From positions 12,755,764 to 12,819,763 of the forward strand of contig CM053337.1 of the NCBI GenBank assembly GCA_028583605.1: a stretch of 64,000 nt of DNA, in the 5' to 3' direction. Source of the DNA: Dastarcus helophoroides. Taxonomy: Eukaryota > Arthropoda > Insecta > Coleoptera > Bothrideridae. Below are positions 45,691-57,100 of the stretch, piece after piece. Position 1 is the stretch's first letter. The number at the start of each line of letters is the position of its first letter. The notes under the pieces were generated by a model. It had not been told where the DNA came from and did no database searches. It saw only the letters and a program-made list of their open reading frames with translations. Position numbers and translations under genes: made by a program.

Positions 45691-48310
45691 CAGCAAGAAA
45701 AGAGATGATGTAGAGACCGTAAAAGGGAATCGATTCAAAAAACTTTGAGGAAATGATTTAGAAAACTGATAAGAAATAATTTAAAAGACTTAGAGATTCG
45801 AAGTTTAAGATATTTGAAAAGTTGAAGACAAAAAAGATAATCTAAATATTTGGAACAAAAATTTAACTGGCTTATAAATTCGTGGGGAGATAGAGTTGAT
45901 GTAAAAATTTGGGGGAAGACCTTTGATATTTGGAAGAAGAGAAAAATGTCTCAAAAAAATTAAGATTTGGTACCTGTGATAACTGAGGATTTAAAAGAAA
46001 AAAAACAGACGATCTAGTGATTTGGAAGAATGGCTGATGATTTGCAAATTACGAAGGATAGAAAACGTTAATCTGCTGATTTGAAGGAGGGAAAAAAGAC
46101 GATCTAAATTTTTGGAGGAACAGAAACGACGATTTAGAGATTCGGAACTTAAAAGAACTGAAGATTTGAAGAAAGAAACTTACAAGAACTGGACATTTGA
46201 AGGAAGATACTTACAAGAACTGAAGATTTGAAGGCATAAGTTATGTGATCTAGATTTTGGAAGAAAAACATTTTCTTCCAAATGTCTAAATTACGCAGAG
46301 AACTGAAGGAAGAATCTTACAAGAATTGAAGATTTGAAGAAAGAAGGTATGTGATCTAGATTTTGAAAGAAAACATTTTTGAATATTTGAAAGAAAAACA
46401 TTTTCTTCCAAATGTCTAAATCACGCAGAGAACTGAAGGGAGAAACTTACAAGAATTGAAGATTTGAAGAAAGAAGATATGTGATCTAGATTTTGAAAGA
46501 AAAACATTTTTAGACATTTGGAACAAAAACATTCTCTTCCAAAATGTCTAAAGCACGCAGAGAACTGAAGGAAGAAACTTACATGAATTGAAGATTTGAA
46601 GAAAGAAGATATGTGATCTCGATTTTGCAAGAAAAACATTTTCTTCCAAATGTCTAGATCACGCAGAGAACTGAGGGAAGAAATTTACAAGAACTGAAGA
46701 TTTGAAGAAAGAAGAAGTGTGATCTAGATTTTAGAAGAAAAACATTCTCTTCCAAATGTCTAGATCACGCAGAGAACTGAAGAAAGAAACTTACAAGGAC
46801 TGAAGATTTGAAGAAAGAAGATATGTGATCTAGATTTTGGAAGAAAAACATTTTCTTCCAAATGTGTAGATCACGCAGAGAACTGAAGGGAATTAAATTA
46901 AAGATTTGAAGAAAGATATGTAATCTAGATTTTGGGAGAAAACCATTTTCTTTCAAATGTCTAAATCACGCAGAGAACTGAAGGAAGAAACTTACAAGAA
47001 TTGAAGATTTGAAGAAAGACGATATGTGATCTCGATTTTGGAAGAAAACATTTTTAAACATTTGAAAGAAAAACATTTTTTTCCAAATGTCTAAATCACG
47101 CAGAGAACTGAAGGTAGAAACTTACAAGAATTGAAGTTTTGAAGAAAGAAGATATGTGATCTAGATTTTGAAAAAAAAACATTTTTGGACATTTGGAAGA
47201 AAAACATTTTTTCCAAATGTCTAAATCAGGCAGAGAACTGAGGGGAGAAACTTACAAGAACTGAAGATTTGAAGAAATAAGATATGTTATCTAGATTTCG
47301 CAAGAAAAACATTTTCTTCCAAATGTGTAGATCACGCAGAGAACTGAAGGAAGAAACTTACAAAAATTAAAGATTTGAAGAAAGATATGTAATCTAGATT
47401 TTGGAAGAAAATCATTTTCTTCCAAATGTCTAAATCACGCAGAGAACTGAAGAAAGAAACTTACAAGAGTGGAAGATTTGAAGAAAGAAGATCTCGATTT
47501 TGGAAGAAAACATTTATGAACATTTGAAAGAAAAACATTTTTTTCCAAATGTCTAAATCACGCAGAGAACTGAAGGGAGAAACTCACAAGAATTGAAGAT
47601 TTGAAGAAAGAAGATATCTGATCTAGATTTTGAAAGAAAAACATTTTTGTACATTTGGAAGAAAAACATTCTCTTCCAAATGTCTAAATCACGCAGAGAA
47701 CTGAAGGAAGAAACTTACAAGAATTGAAGATTTGAAGAAAGAAGATATGTGATCTCGATTTTGGAAGAAAACATTTCTGAACATTTGAAAGAAAAACATT
47801 TTCTTCCAAATGTCTAAATCACACAGAGAACTGAAGGAAGAAATCTACAAGAGTTGAAGATTTGAAGAAAGACGATATGTGATCTCGATTTTGGAAGAAA
47901 ACATTTCTGAACATTTGAAAGAAAAACATTTTCTTCCAAATGTCTAAATCACACAGAGAACTGAAGGAAGAAACTTACAAGAGTTGAAGATTTGAAGAAA
48001 GAAGATATGTGATCTAGATTTTGAAAGAAAAACATTTTTGTACATTTGGAAGAAAAACATTTTCTTCCAAATGTCTAAATCACGCAGAGAACTGAAGGAA
48101 GAAATCTACAAGAATTGAAGATTTGAAGAAAGAAGATATGTGATCTAGATTTGGCAAGGAAAACGTTTTCTTTCAAATGTCTAAATTACGCAGAGAAATG
48201 AAGGAAGAAACTTACAAGCACTGAAGATTTGAAGAAAGAAGATATGTGATCTAGATTTTGACAGAAAAACATTTTCTTCCAAATGTCTAGATCACGCGGA
48301 GAACTGAAGA
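45691..48310 (+). repeat. purine-rich tandem array, AGAACTGAAGGAAGAAACTT units
   Basis: From about 46130 units contain CACGCAGAGAACTGAAGGAA, TTGAAGATTTGAAGAAAGA, TATGTGATCTAGATTTTG and AAACATTTTCTTCCAAATGT. Unit length alternates (about 105-200 bp) because the ACATTT...AAATGT segment is single or double. Each AACATTTTCTTCCAAATGT is a near-palindrome. 45691-46130 is the diverged edge. Confidence 0.88.
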
Positions 48311-48621
48311 TTGAAAGAAAGAAAAAATGTAATCCACGCATTTAGAAGTAGACATTATTTCATCTTCTTCCGAAGTTCCAAATCTCTAAAAATTTGCCAA
48401 ATTGTCATTTCTATTTCTTCAAAAATCTAAATCGCCTTTTTTATCCTTTCAACCATCAGGATTCACTTTTAACATTGATTTAAAAATTGCGGGAGAAGAC
48501 TATAAAGATAATAAAGATTGATCTGGTCTGATTTGAAGGAAGAAATGTTAAATCTGATTTGGAGGAAGAAAGTAAGTATTTTAATCAAATCTCCTAACTG
48601 TTTTAGTGAAAAGATGAAATA
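48311..48621. other. intron DNA between array and hAT element
   Basis: AT-rich; decaying array sequence to about 48360, nothing else recognised. Confidence 0.4.
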
Positions 48622-48629
48622 ATATTACT

Positions 48630-49526
48630 CATTGGCGGCTGGTCTTAAAGAGCGCAAGAGCGCGCGCTCCTCGTGAAATGAGCGATCTATTCTTTTTTGT
48701 TTAATGTTAAAGACTTGGATTTATCACATTTTTAAACACAAAATAATGACATACCTATTAACTAATAATACTTGTGAATGACTTGGAGTAAAATACACCA
48801 ACGTTTGATTCCGTTATACGTATTAAATATTATAAGGAAATTTAAATAAGTTGGTGCGCGCAGAAATATGCACCTAGCGAGGGTGCCGTGCGATGCCTAT
48901 CTACGGTCTTCACGGGATTCGGAGAAATAAACTACAGAACACCACGTTAAAGCTAGCCCGGGGTACGCCGCTCCGCGCATGTGCGATATTGCCAAATGGT
49001 GAGTACGAGTCAGAGTTTGGAGTGTGTATTTACGTTTACGATGCTAAATGCGTAGGTCCCGGCTGATCTGATTGCGATTGTTAATTGTGCCGCTTCCAGG
49101 CCTAACTGCCAATAGTACCGCTATTCCCAAAGAGATAGCAGTACCCAATCTAGGGGCTAATTATTCATTTATAGATTTGAATTTAAACAATTTTGATGAG
49201 AAAGGTAATGAAGACTTTATTTCTTTAAAAGATCGTAGAGCGGATTTTGTTTTAAAAAATATTTTTTTTTTGTGTTTTTGTAGAGTTTAATTAGAACCTT
49301 GTAATAAAATATATTTTATTTTCAAATGCAGTTTTCATGAAATGGAGATTATAAGATCGTAATTAAATTTAATTAGTAAAAATACTTTTAAATATCACAC
49401 CTTTTGTGTCACTTTTGTTTCTCTTAAATTTAATATCTTGCTATGACACTGAATTCACCTAAACTCTTAACTACTAATATTTTTGCATCTGCGCACCCCC
49501 TGTCAAAAAGTCACCAGCCGCCACTG
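48630..49526. mobile_element. hAT-superfamily element with exact 8-bp target duplication
   Basis: The ends are CATTGGCGGCTGGT and, reverse complemented, CAGTGGCGGCTGGTGAC, flanked by ATATTACT at 48622-48629 and 49527-49534. CAGTGGCGG-type ends with 8-bp duplications are typical of one hAT group. Length is 897 bp, too short for a transposase (usually about 600 residues). A frame at 49072-49290 after a TTCCAG acceptor-like site (LTANSTAIPKEIAVPNLG...) may be a transposase remnant, but I cannot match it. Confidence 0.88.
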
Positions 49527-49534
49527 ATATTACT

Positions 49535-49960
49535 TCAATATTTAGTATTTATTTAGGTAAACCAGGCTTTATTAAACGTATTTTGAATTGTTCACAGGAA
49601 TACCTAACCTAACCACCTGAGACGTCCAACTTTTATTTCATGGGAACATTGTAAGAAACAAAACACAAAACGCTTGATGATAAAGAAGTCTAGTCATTTG
49701 GAATTTAAAGTATAAAAATTTAAACAAAGAAAAGAAGCTAATTAAAAGCACAAAAATTTAAAGAAAGAAATGAAGACGTTTAGAGGTTTCAGATCAGAAG
49801 TGGGAAAACGTAAAAGTTAATTTTGGGCATGAAAGATAGAAAATAAAACAACTTGATGTCCCATACAATTTAAAAGCGAAAAGCAAGGGACACACAAAAG
49901 GAAACTTGAAAGATTTAAAGAATTGATGAAAAAGACAATTTAAAAGATGTAAGGTCTTGA
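49535..49960. other. purine-rich intron DNA
   Basis: Diverged edge of the following array. Confidence 0.4.
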
Positions 49961-51100
49961 CAGAAAAACTGAGAGTATCTGGGGATTTTGAATTTGAAAA
50001 ACGAAGATTCAGAAAATTAAAAGAAATGCAACTGAAGAAACATTAAAAAAAAAGAGAGATTACGTTACTAGACGATCAGAAGTGGGAAAACATAAAAGTG
50101 TATGTTGCACATGAAAGATAGAAAATAACACAAGTTGATGAGTCATACAATTTAAAAGACGAAACGAGAGAAAGGAGACACTGAAAAGAAAACCTACGAG
50201 ATTCGAAGAATTGTTGCGCATGAAAGACAGAAATTAACAAAAGTTGATGAATCATACAATTTAAAAGACGAAACGAGAAAAAGGAGACACACAAAAGAAA
50301 ACCTGAGAGATCTGAAGAATTGAAGAAAAGGACAATTTTAATGATGTAATGTCTTGACTGAAAAACTGAGAGTATCTGGGGATTTTGAATTTGAAAAACG
50401 AAGATTCAGAAAATTAAAAGAAATGCAACTGAAGAAACATTTAAAAAAAAAGAGAGATTACGTTACTATACGATCAGAAGTGGGAAAACATAAAAGTGTA
50501 TGTTGCACATGAAAGATAGAAAATAACACAAGTTGATGAGTCATACAATTTAAAAGACGAAACGAGAGAAAGGAGACACAGAAAAGAAAACCTACGAGAT
50601 TCGAAGAATTGAAGAAAAAGACAATTTAAATGATGTAATGTCTTGACTGAAAAACTGAGAGTATCTGGGGATTTTTAATTTGTAAAACGAAAGATTCACA
50701 AAATTAAAAGAAATGCAACTGAAGAAACATTTAAAAAAAGATAGATAACGTTACTATACGATCAGAAGTGGGAGAACATAAAAGTTTATGTTGCGCTTGA
50801 ATGACAGAAAATAAGATAACTTGATGAGTCATGCAATTTAAAAGACGAAACGAGAGAAAGTAGACACACAAAAGAAAACCTGAGAGATCCGAAGAATTGA
50901 AGAAAAAGACAATTTAAACGATGTAATGTCTTGACAGAAAAACCGAGAGTATCTGGAGCTTTTGTATTTGAAACATAAAGATTTAGAAACGTAAAAGAAG
51001 AAACGCAACTGAAGAAACATCTGAAACTTTGGAAGAAAAGAATAGATAACGTTACGATACGATCAGAAGTGGGAGAACATAAAAGCCTGATGGCCAATTA
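49960..51100 (+). repeat. tandem array, ~295-bp units
   Basis: About four units carry GTCTTGAC.GAAAAAC.GAGA, ATCAGAAGTGGGA.AACATAA, TTGATGAGTCATACAATTTA and AGACACACAAAAGAAAACCT. Anchors at about 49968, 50348, 50640 and 50930. The first interval is longer by a partial unit. Confidence 0.88.
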
Positions 51101-51876
51101 CAGGATATGAATTGTACACAAGATTTAAAACGAAACAAGAATTGGTCGAATTCTAAATTTCGAGGAAAATTCGAAATTATCAAGAAAAGGTTGAACTTTT
51201 CAATTAAAGTCAAAATTTCTAAAAAAAAGTCGAAATATTCAAAAACGTTGCATTTTTCAAGGATTGAAATTGGAAAAGGTCGAAATTTCGATAGAAATTT
51301 TCAAGAAAATGTCGAAAGTTTCAAAAAAGCTGGCAATTTACAAAAAAATTCAAAATTTTTTACAAAAAGTCGAATTCTTGAAAAAGTTAAAATTTCGAAA
51401 TTCAAAATTTTGAAGAATGTCGAAATTTCGAAAAGTCGAGATTTAAAAATAAAGTCGAATTTTACTGAAAGAGTAGAAGAAATGGTCGAAATCTCAAGAT
51501 AACATTCGAAATGGATTAGAATTTTAAGAGTGAAAATTTTGATAAAGCTGCAATCTACAAAAAAGTCAAAAAAAAAGGAAGAAAAAGGAAATTTAAATCT
51601 AGAATTTAGAAATCTAATGCAAAGAGAGTAAGAAATGTTAAAGTAATTTTAATAAATTAAAGAAAAAAACGATTTAAAAAAAGTTTGCTGAAGAATAAGA
51701 TTTGTAGAAACAAAATAAAAACAATCTTCATTCTGCTTTAGATGAAAATAAAATGAAATTTTAAAATTACATATAATTAGAGATTTAGTTGAAAAGAAAT
51801 TAAGAAACGGTAATCTAACTTGTGAATCTATAAATGCAGTCGAAAAAAAAAAAGAAAAGAAAAAAATTGAAATACA
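51101..51876 (+). repeat. A-rich GTCGAAATTT low-complexity repeat
   Basis: Short diverged units of the GTCGAAATTTC / TTTCAAAAAA kind, the same class as 54170-58470. The 131-codon frame across it is a by-product. Confidence 0.7.
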
Positions 51877-52160
51877 AATCTTGTCCCCTTGGTTTCAGGG
51901 GACAAGATTTGTATTTCAATTTTTGAAGATAACCAAGAACCAGTCCGTTCCACCAAAATGAAAAAAGAAAGAAAGAAAAAAACACGTAACTTGCAAATCT
52001 AAAGACTGAAATACAAATCTTGTTCCCTGAAACCAAGAAAGATTAAAAAAAAACACAACTGAGGCTTGCTCTAACGTGTTTCGATAGCCAAGCCATCATC
52101 TTCAGAGAGATACAATATTTGAAGATAACCAAGGACGAGTCTCGTTTCACCAAAGACCTC
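51877..52160. mobile_element. two H3 elements in inverted arrangement (copies 5a, 5b)
   Basis: 5a (plus, about 51885-51958) has only the distal body GGTTTCAGGGGACAAGATTT to CAGTCCGTTCCACCAAAA. 5b (minus, about 52010-52112) has the full ribozyme-like start: ATCTCTCTGAAGA, stem II GATGGC/GCTATC, GAAA, then ACACGT, U and AGAGC, with CUCU/AGAG stem I intact. Directly after it another distal body piece (plus, to about 52160) follows. Inverted and tandem partial copies are typical of Penelope-like retroelements. Confidence 0.75.
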
Positions 52161-52395
52161 TGGGAAAGAATTAAAAAAAGATAGGTAACTTAAAATAATC
52201 TAAAAGACTTCCTCTTGCTCGCATCATTAGATAGAAACAGGCAACCAAAAATGAACCTAAAAAAAAGTAGCTTGAAAATCTAATGACCTCTAGCGAAAGA
52301 ACCAAAACAAAAAAAAATGATAGGTAACCTAAAATAGTCTAAAAAACTTCCTCTCACCACGAGATACAAACAGCCGACCAAAAATGAATCTAATT
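52150..52395. repeat. two-copy ~123-bp repeat just inside the exon 1 donor
   Basis: GACCTCT.G.GAAAGAA, GATAGGTAAC.TAAAATA.TCT and ACTTCCTCT recur at about 52156 and 52278. It runs up to a few bases from the donor site. Confidence 0.7.
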
Positions 52396-52407
52396 TTAGT
52401 TACTCAC

Positions 52408-53044
52408 CAGAACTTGGTCGATCCGAGTACCGAGTGCAATACACCCACGCCGGCCACAGCGTCGGCACCGACCCATCGTCTTTCTTGCTCTCCACCGGAT
52501 CCGGCAACGTCGATTTCACCGTCGTGGTGACGGGCGCCGCGTCCTCATGCTTTTTCGCCGTCACCGACCCAATCTGCGACACCGTCTGACATAAACTTCC
52601 CAATGGGGCGCTCGAAAACCCCCCGTTTTCCGATCGGGATTTGCTCTCGTACGGCTTGAACGAGATCCTCGGACTTTTCGTCTTCAATACCGCGCTTTTG
52701 CCGAAGTCCGGCTGCAGGATGTTCCATATCGAATATTTGAGCGTCTGAATGGTCGGTTCGTCGTTCTGTTGGGACGAGATGCTGTCAGATGGGGACGGGG
52801 TGTCGCGGTCGGATTCCCGCTTTGGGCTGGGTAGAGCGAACGAGGTGATTCTGATGAAGGGTCGGTCTTGTTCGCATTTGGGTGAATTCGAACTGGAGCC
52901 CCGGGAGTTTTCCTGGGGGAATGTTACGCAAGTGTAGGGAGACGTTCTCGTGGATTCGGGGGAATTCGGGGAGTTTAGCGGTGTCCGGTTGTCGCTGTTG
53001 GGGCCGGTGGCCGTGTTCGGACTGGATCTGTCTTCGAAGGCCAT
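52408..53044 (-). CDS. en: engrailed, coding exon 1 (EH1 and EH2 regions)
   Basis: This is the N-terminal 212 codons plus the first base of codon 213 of the segment-polarity homeodomain repressor Engrailed, a nuclear DNA-binding protein. The ATG at 53044 begins MAFEDRSSP, like Drosophila En (MALEDRCSP), and an in-frame TAG lies at 53053-53051, so the start is well fixed; the GTG just before it is not needed. Residues 1-100 are Ser/Pro-rich and low complexity. EH1, the Groucho-binding motif, is at 102-115 (LKYSIWNILQPDFG, with Trp at a variable position). LGSLCQTVSQIG at 148-159 matches an En-specific block. EH2 with the Extradenticle-contact motif WPAWVY is at 197-202, followed by CTRYSDRPSSG. 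The exon ends at the donor G|GTGAGTA (52407-52401). The exon is clearly GC-richer than the surrounding DNA. Invected is the alternative paralogue but lacks the MAFEDR start. Confidence 0.95.
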
Positions 53045-53111
53045 CACACACTAACAACCGTGTCAAGTTCGGTCACTTAGATCGAGTGCTCACTTGTAAG
53101 TCTTCGCTGTC

Positions 53112-53118
53112 AAACTGA
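53112..53118 (-). promoter_or_regulatory. candidate engrailed initiator (Inr)
   Basis: Minus strand TCAGTTT (53118-53112) matches the arthropod initiator TCAGTY, with the +1 A at 53116, 72 nt before the ATG. No TATA box is evident upstream and no good DPE match is seen at +28. The region upstream turns GC-richer and includes a GCCCCGCCC Sp1/KLF-like box near 53166. The start site is inferred, not shown. Confidence 0.4.
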
Positions 53119-54080
53119 GTGAGTTTTCAAAATAGTCATCTTTATTACATGAAGTTCTTAAACAGGCCCCGCCCATGGGTCATGCGCCTGGCAGCTGTCT
53201 CATTCCCACTTGCGCACGAACGATCTCCTTTCTCGTTTTATTCTAATATTTCGTTTGGTTAAATTCGAACAATTTCAATCTGTTTTTGCGGCGGTGGTAA
53301 AATTGGTAATATTTCCCCAATATATCTTTTTGTTCATTTAGTTTTAACTCGGTCAAATATCGATTTCGTCTTCGTTTCTCTCGCGGTTCGCTTTCACGCT
53401 TGTCCCGGGCGCTTTCAACATCTCACTCAGGTTAAATCTGCCAATGGCTAAGTAGGCGTGGCCTGTGGGATTCGGCCACCGGTTGGCGAGAATTCCGGGT
53501 GGGGATCAGGGCTTGCGACAGATTGAGACGTCGGGCTGTTGTATTTCGATGATTTCGAGGCGGAGCTTGCAGCGATTGTAATTCTGTATAATTCGTAAGT
53601 GGTATGAATTAATAAGTGGTTCGGGTAGATAATGGTTTTATCAATCTGGTTACAGTATAATTGACGGATTTGGAAGCGGCCTCGCACACATATTAAACCG
53701 TTGATGTGGCGAAATCAATTAAGAGTTGCTTATTTACATATATATGTATACTTAAATGCTGGAAATGTACTTAGGAATTTCACAACAGACCCCTAATTCT
53801 GTATAGGGTTCAATTCTGTTTTTGAGTCAATCTCTTAACAGACAAAAATCGTCAGTTGCGCCATCTCTGAAACGTATGCGACCTTAAATAACACTTAACT
53901 GTACATTCGAAAAGATGTTTAAAATAATAAGTAGAATTACTCATAGTTGATGAAATTGAATAATTTAATTAATTTAATCGTGATTTTGTGTACAAAAAAG
54001 GAGCGAGAGAAAAAAAGGGGGGAGGGGGGGAGGTCAGAAATTTCTAAAATATTCAGAATTTATGACAAAGTCGAATTGAA
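53119..54080. promoter_or_regulatory. engrailed promoter-proximal upstream region
   Basis: This is non-repetitive DNA of mixed composition just upstream of engrailed. Visible motifs are a GCCCCGCCC box (about 53166-53174), a GGCGTGGCC box (about 53454), pyrimidine runs of CTCTC type near 53378, and two GCCAT/ATGGC Pho-type cores (near 53445 and 53860). In Drosophila the en promoter-proximal region holds Polycomb response elements built from such sites, so a similar role is possible here. A purine/G-rich run sits at 53998-54033. No coding potential was seen. Confidence 0.35.
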
Positions 54081-54168
54081 ATGCATGTCCCCTGAAACCA
54101 AGAAAGATTAAAAAACACATCAAAGGTTGCTCTAACGCAACCAAGCTGTCATCTTCAGAGAGAAAACG
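54081..54168 (-). mobile_element. H3 element remnant upstream of engrailed
   Basis: The minus strand starts TCTCTCTGAAGATGACAGC, but the GAAAC segment is deleted (GCTTGGTTGCGTTAGAGC). The body continues to CTTGGTTTCAGGGGACATG. Confidence 0.65.
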
Positions 54169-57100
54169 AATTTCTTAAAAATAATTTCAGAAAAAGTTGA
54201 TAAAAATACAAAATTTTATTAGAAAATGATGTAGGAACACTTAAATATTTTTAGAAAAAGCCGAAATATTCAGAAAAATCGACAATTTTCAAAAAATTAA
54301 ACATTTTTGGAAAGAAAGTCTTCAAAAAGGTGACATTTTGAGAAAAATGAGTTCTTCAAGAAATCGAATTTTTGCAAAAAAAATTGGGAAACTTTCAAAA
54401 AATAGTCGAATTTTTCGAAAGAACCTACAAAACAACCAAGATTTTGAAATAAAATTCAAAAAAGAGGTAGAATTTTAAAAAAGTGAAACTGAAAAAGGTC
54501 GAAATTTTCAAAAAAAGTTAAAACTTCCAGAAAAAAATCATAATCTTGAAAAAGGAATCACAATTTTGAAAAAAATCGCACTGTTTAAGACAAATTGAAG
54601 ATATAAAAGGTATGATTTTTCAAAAAAACCAAATTTTGAAAAAGGGCAAAAATCGAAATTTTAAATAAATTCAAAATTCAGAATCGAATTCTTCCAAAAA
54701 AATTAGAGTTATTAAAAAATCAAAAATTTCAAGAAAAATTCAACATCTTGGAAAGTATAGATTTTTAGGGAAAAAACAGAAATTTTGAAGGAAAGTATAA
54801 AATTTTCAAAAAAACCCAAAATTTTCAAAAAAAAGCCAAAATTTTCAAAAAAAGTTGAAATTTTCAAAAAAAGCTGAAATTTGAAACAAAAGTCGAAGTT
54901 TTCAAATAAAAAAGTTGGTAATTTACAAAAATATTCCAAAAATTCTGCAAAAAGTCGAATTCTTCAAAAAAAAAAGGTAAACATTTTGTAGAAAAATCCA
55001 AAATTTTTAAACAATTTCCAATATTTTAACAGAAATCGAATTTCTGAAGAAGAAAGTTAAAATTTTCAATATAAAATCCAGTAGTCGTTCTAAAAATTGG
55101 ATTTTTTTTTAAATTTCAACTTTTTTCTTTAAACTTTAGTTCGAATTGAATTACGCTTTAAAGAAACTGCAAATTTTGAAAAAAAAAGGCAACGATTCCA
55201 GAAAAGTTACAATTTTGAAAACAGATTGAAATATTCAAAAAAATTGGGAAAAATAGGTAAGAATTTCCAAAAGAGTCGAAATTTTGAATAAGCCTCAAAA
55301 TCAATTTTTTCGAAAAAAATCGAAATCTTCAAAAAATTCAAACCGACAAAATCGAATTCATCAAAAAAAAAGGAAAGATTTTCAGAAGTCAAAACGTGAA
55401 AAATTCAAAATATTAAAAAATACAAAACTTTAGAAAATAAAATGATTAAAAGATATCGAATTTTTCAGAAAATTCGAAATATAAAAAAAAACGAAATTTC
55501 TTTAGAAAATAAAATGATTAAAAGATATCGAATTTTTCAGAAAATTCGAAATATAAAAAAAAACGAAATTTCTGAAAAATAGGCGAAATTTTCAAAAATA
55601 AATGAAATATTTTAATAAAGTTGACGATTTACAAAAATATTCGGAATATTCTGCAAAAAGTCGAATTTTTTAAAATGTGGAACAATTTTTGGAAAGAGTA
55701 AAAATTTCGAAAAAAATTTGAAATGTTTAAAGAAGTCTAATTTTGAAAAAGCCCCAAAAATCAGCTTTTTCGAAAAAAAAATCGAAATTTTCGAAAAATT
55801 AATAAATGACAAAATCGAATTTTTCAAAAAAAAGGAAAGCTTTTCAGAAGAAGTCAAAACGAGAAAATATCAAAATGTTAAAAAATACAAAACTTTAGGA
55901 AATAAAATGATTGAAAGATATCGAATTTTTCAGAAAATTCGAAATTGAAAAAAAAGGCGAAATTTTTGAAATAGTCAAAATTCTCAAAAATAAGTGGAAT
56001 ATTTCAATAAAGTTGACGATTTACAAAAATATTCAGAATATTCTGCAAAAAGTCGAATTTTTTAAAATGTCCAACAATTTTAGGAAAGAGTAAAAATTTC
56101 GAAAAAAATTTGAAATGTTTAAAGAAGTCTAATTTTCGGAAAGAAAAATCAAAATTTTCAAAAAAAGTCGAAATTTTGAAAAAGCCCCAAAAATCAGCTT
56201 TTTCGAAAAAAAAATCGAAATTTTCGAAAAATTAATAAATGACAAAATCGAATTCTTCAAAAAAAAGGAAAGCTTTTCAGAAGTCAAAACGAGAAAATAT
56301 CAAAATGTTAAAAAATACAAAACTTTAGAAAATATAATAATTGAAAGATATTGAAATTGTCAGAAAATTCGAAATTTTTAGAAAAAAAGGCAAAAGTTTT
56401 AAAACAGTCGAAATTTTCAAAAATAAATTGAAATTTTCAATAAAGTTGACAATTTACAAAAATATTCGGAATATTCTGCAAAAAGTCGAATTCTTTAAAA
56501 AGTCAAATTTTTTTTGGAAAAAGTTAAAAGTTTGTGAAAAAATTGGAATTTTAAAAGAAGCCAATTTCCCGAAAAGTCGAGATTTTAAAAAAGTCGAATT
56601 TTACAGAAAGAGTTCATAAAAAATTTTAAAGAAGTCAACATTTTCAAAAAACGTCGAAATTTAAGAAAAAATCGAAATTTTCGAAAAAGTGGTCAGATTA
56701 TGAAAATATTTTGCAAAAATTCGAATTCTTCAAAAAGTCAAAATTTTGTATAAAAAAGTTCGAGTGAAAAATTGAAATTTTTTAGGAAGTCAAATTTCCG
56801 AAAAGTCAAGATTAAAAAAATTCCATTTTTTCACAAAGATTTAAAAAAAGGTCGCAATTTCGAGACAAAATTCGAAATGGTTTAGAATTTTAAGCAATGA
56901 AAATTTTAATAAGGTCTAAATTCACAAAAAACTCAAAACGTCGAGAAAAGTCAGAATTTTAGAAAAAGATGAAGTTTTCAATAAAAAAGGTTGAAGTTTT
57001 CAGCAAAAAAAGATCGAAATTTTCAACAAAAAAAAAAGATCGAAGTTTTCGACAAAAAAAAAAGATCGAAGTTTTCAACAACAGAAAGATGGAAGTTCTC

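Larger units (their letters stand above)
32591..52407 (-). other. en: engrailed intron 1 (19.8 kb, phase 1)
   Basis: This is the intron between EH2 and the homeodomain exon. The donor is GTGAGTA at 52407-52401 and the acceptor is TTTTCAG at 32597-32591, with a CTAAT branch-like motif a short way upstream of the acceptor. It is interrupted by repeats along nearly its whole length, including the ribozyme-like elements, LTRs, MITEs and arrays listed separately. The single-copy portions near 34.4-36.0 kb and 37.9-38.3 kb are the best places for conserved control elements. In Drosophila the corresponding en intron is about 1 kb, so it is greatly expanded here. Confidence 0.9.

Noticed and set aside
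32265..53044. Assignment to invected instead of engrailed
   Set aside because: No Arg-Ser insert at the SSG|PR junction, and the MAFEDR start and LGSLC..VSQIG block match Engrailed; a hidden microexon remains the only doubt.
53045..53047. GTG start giving one extra residue before MAFEDR
   Set aside because: The ATG at 53044 aligns with known Engrailed starts and eukaryotic genes rarely start at GTG.
53083..53090. Downstream promoter element (DPE) for engrailed
   Set aside because: The bases at +28 to +33 from the candidate initiator do not match RGWYVT.
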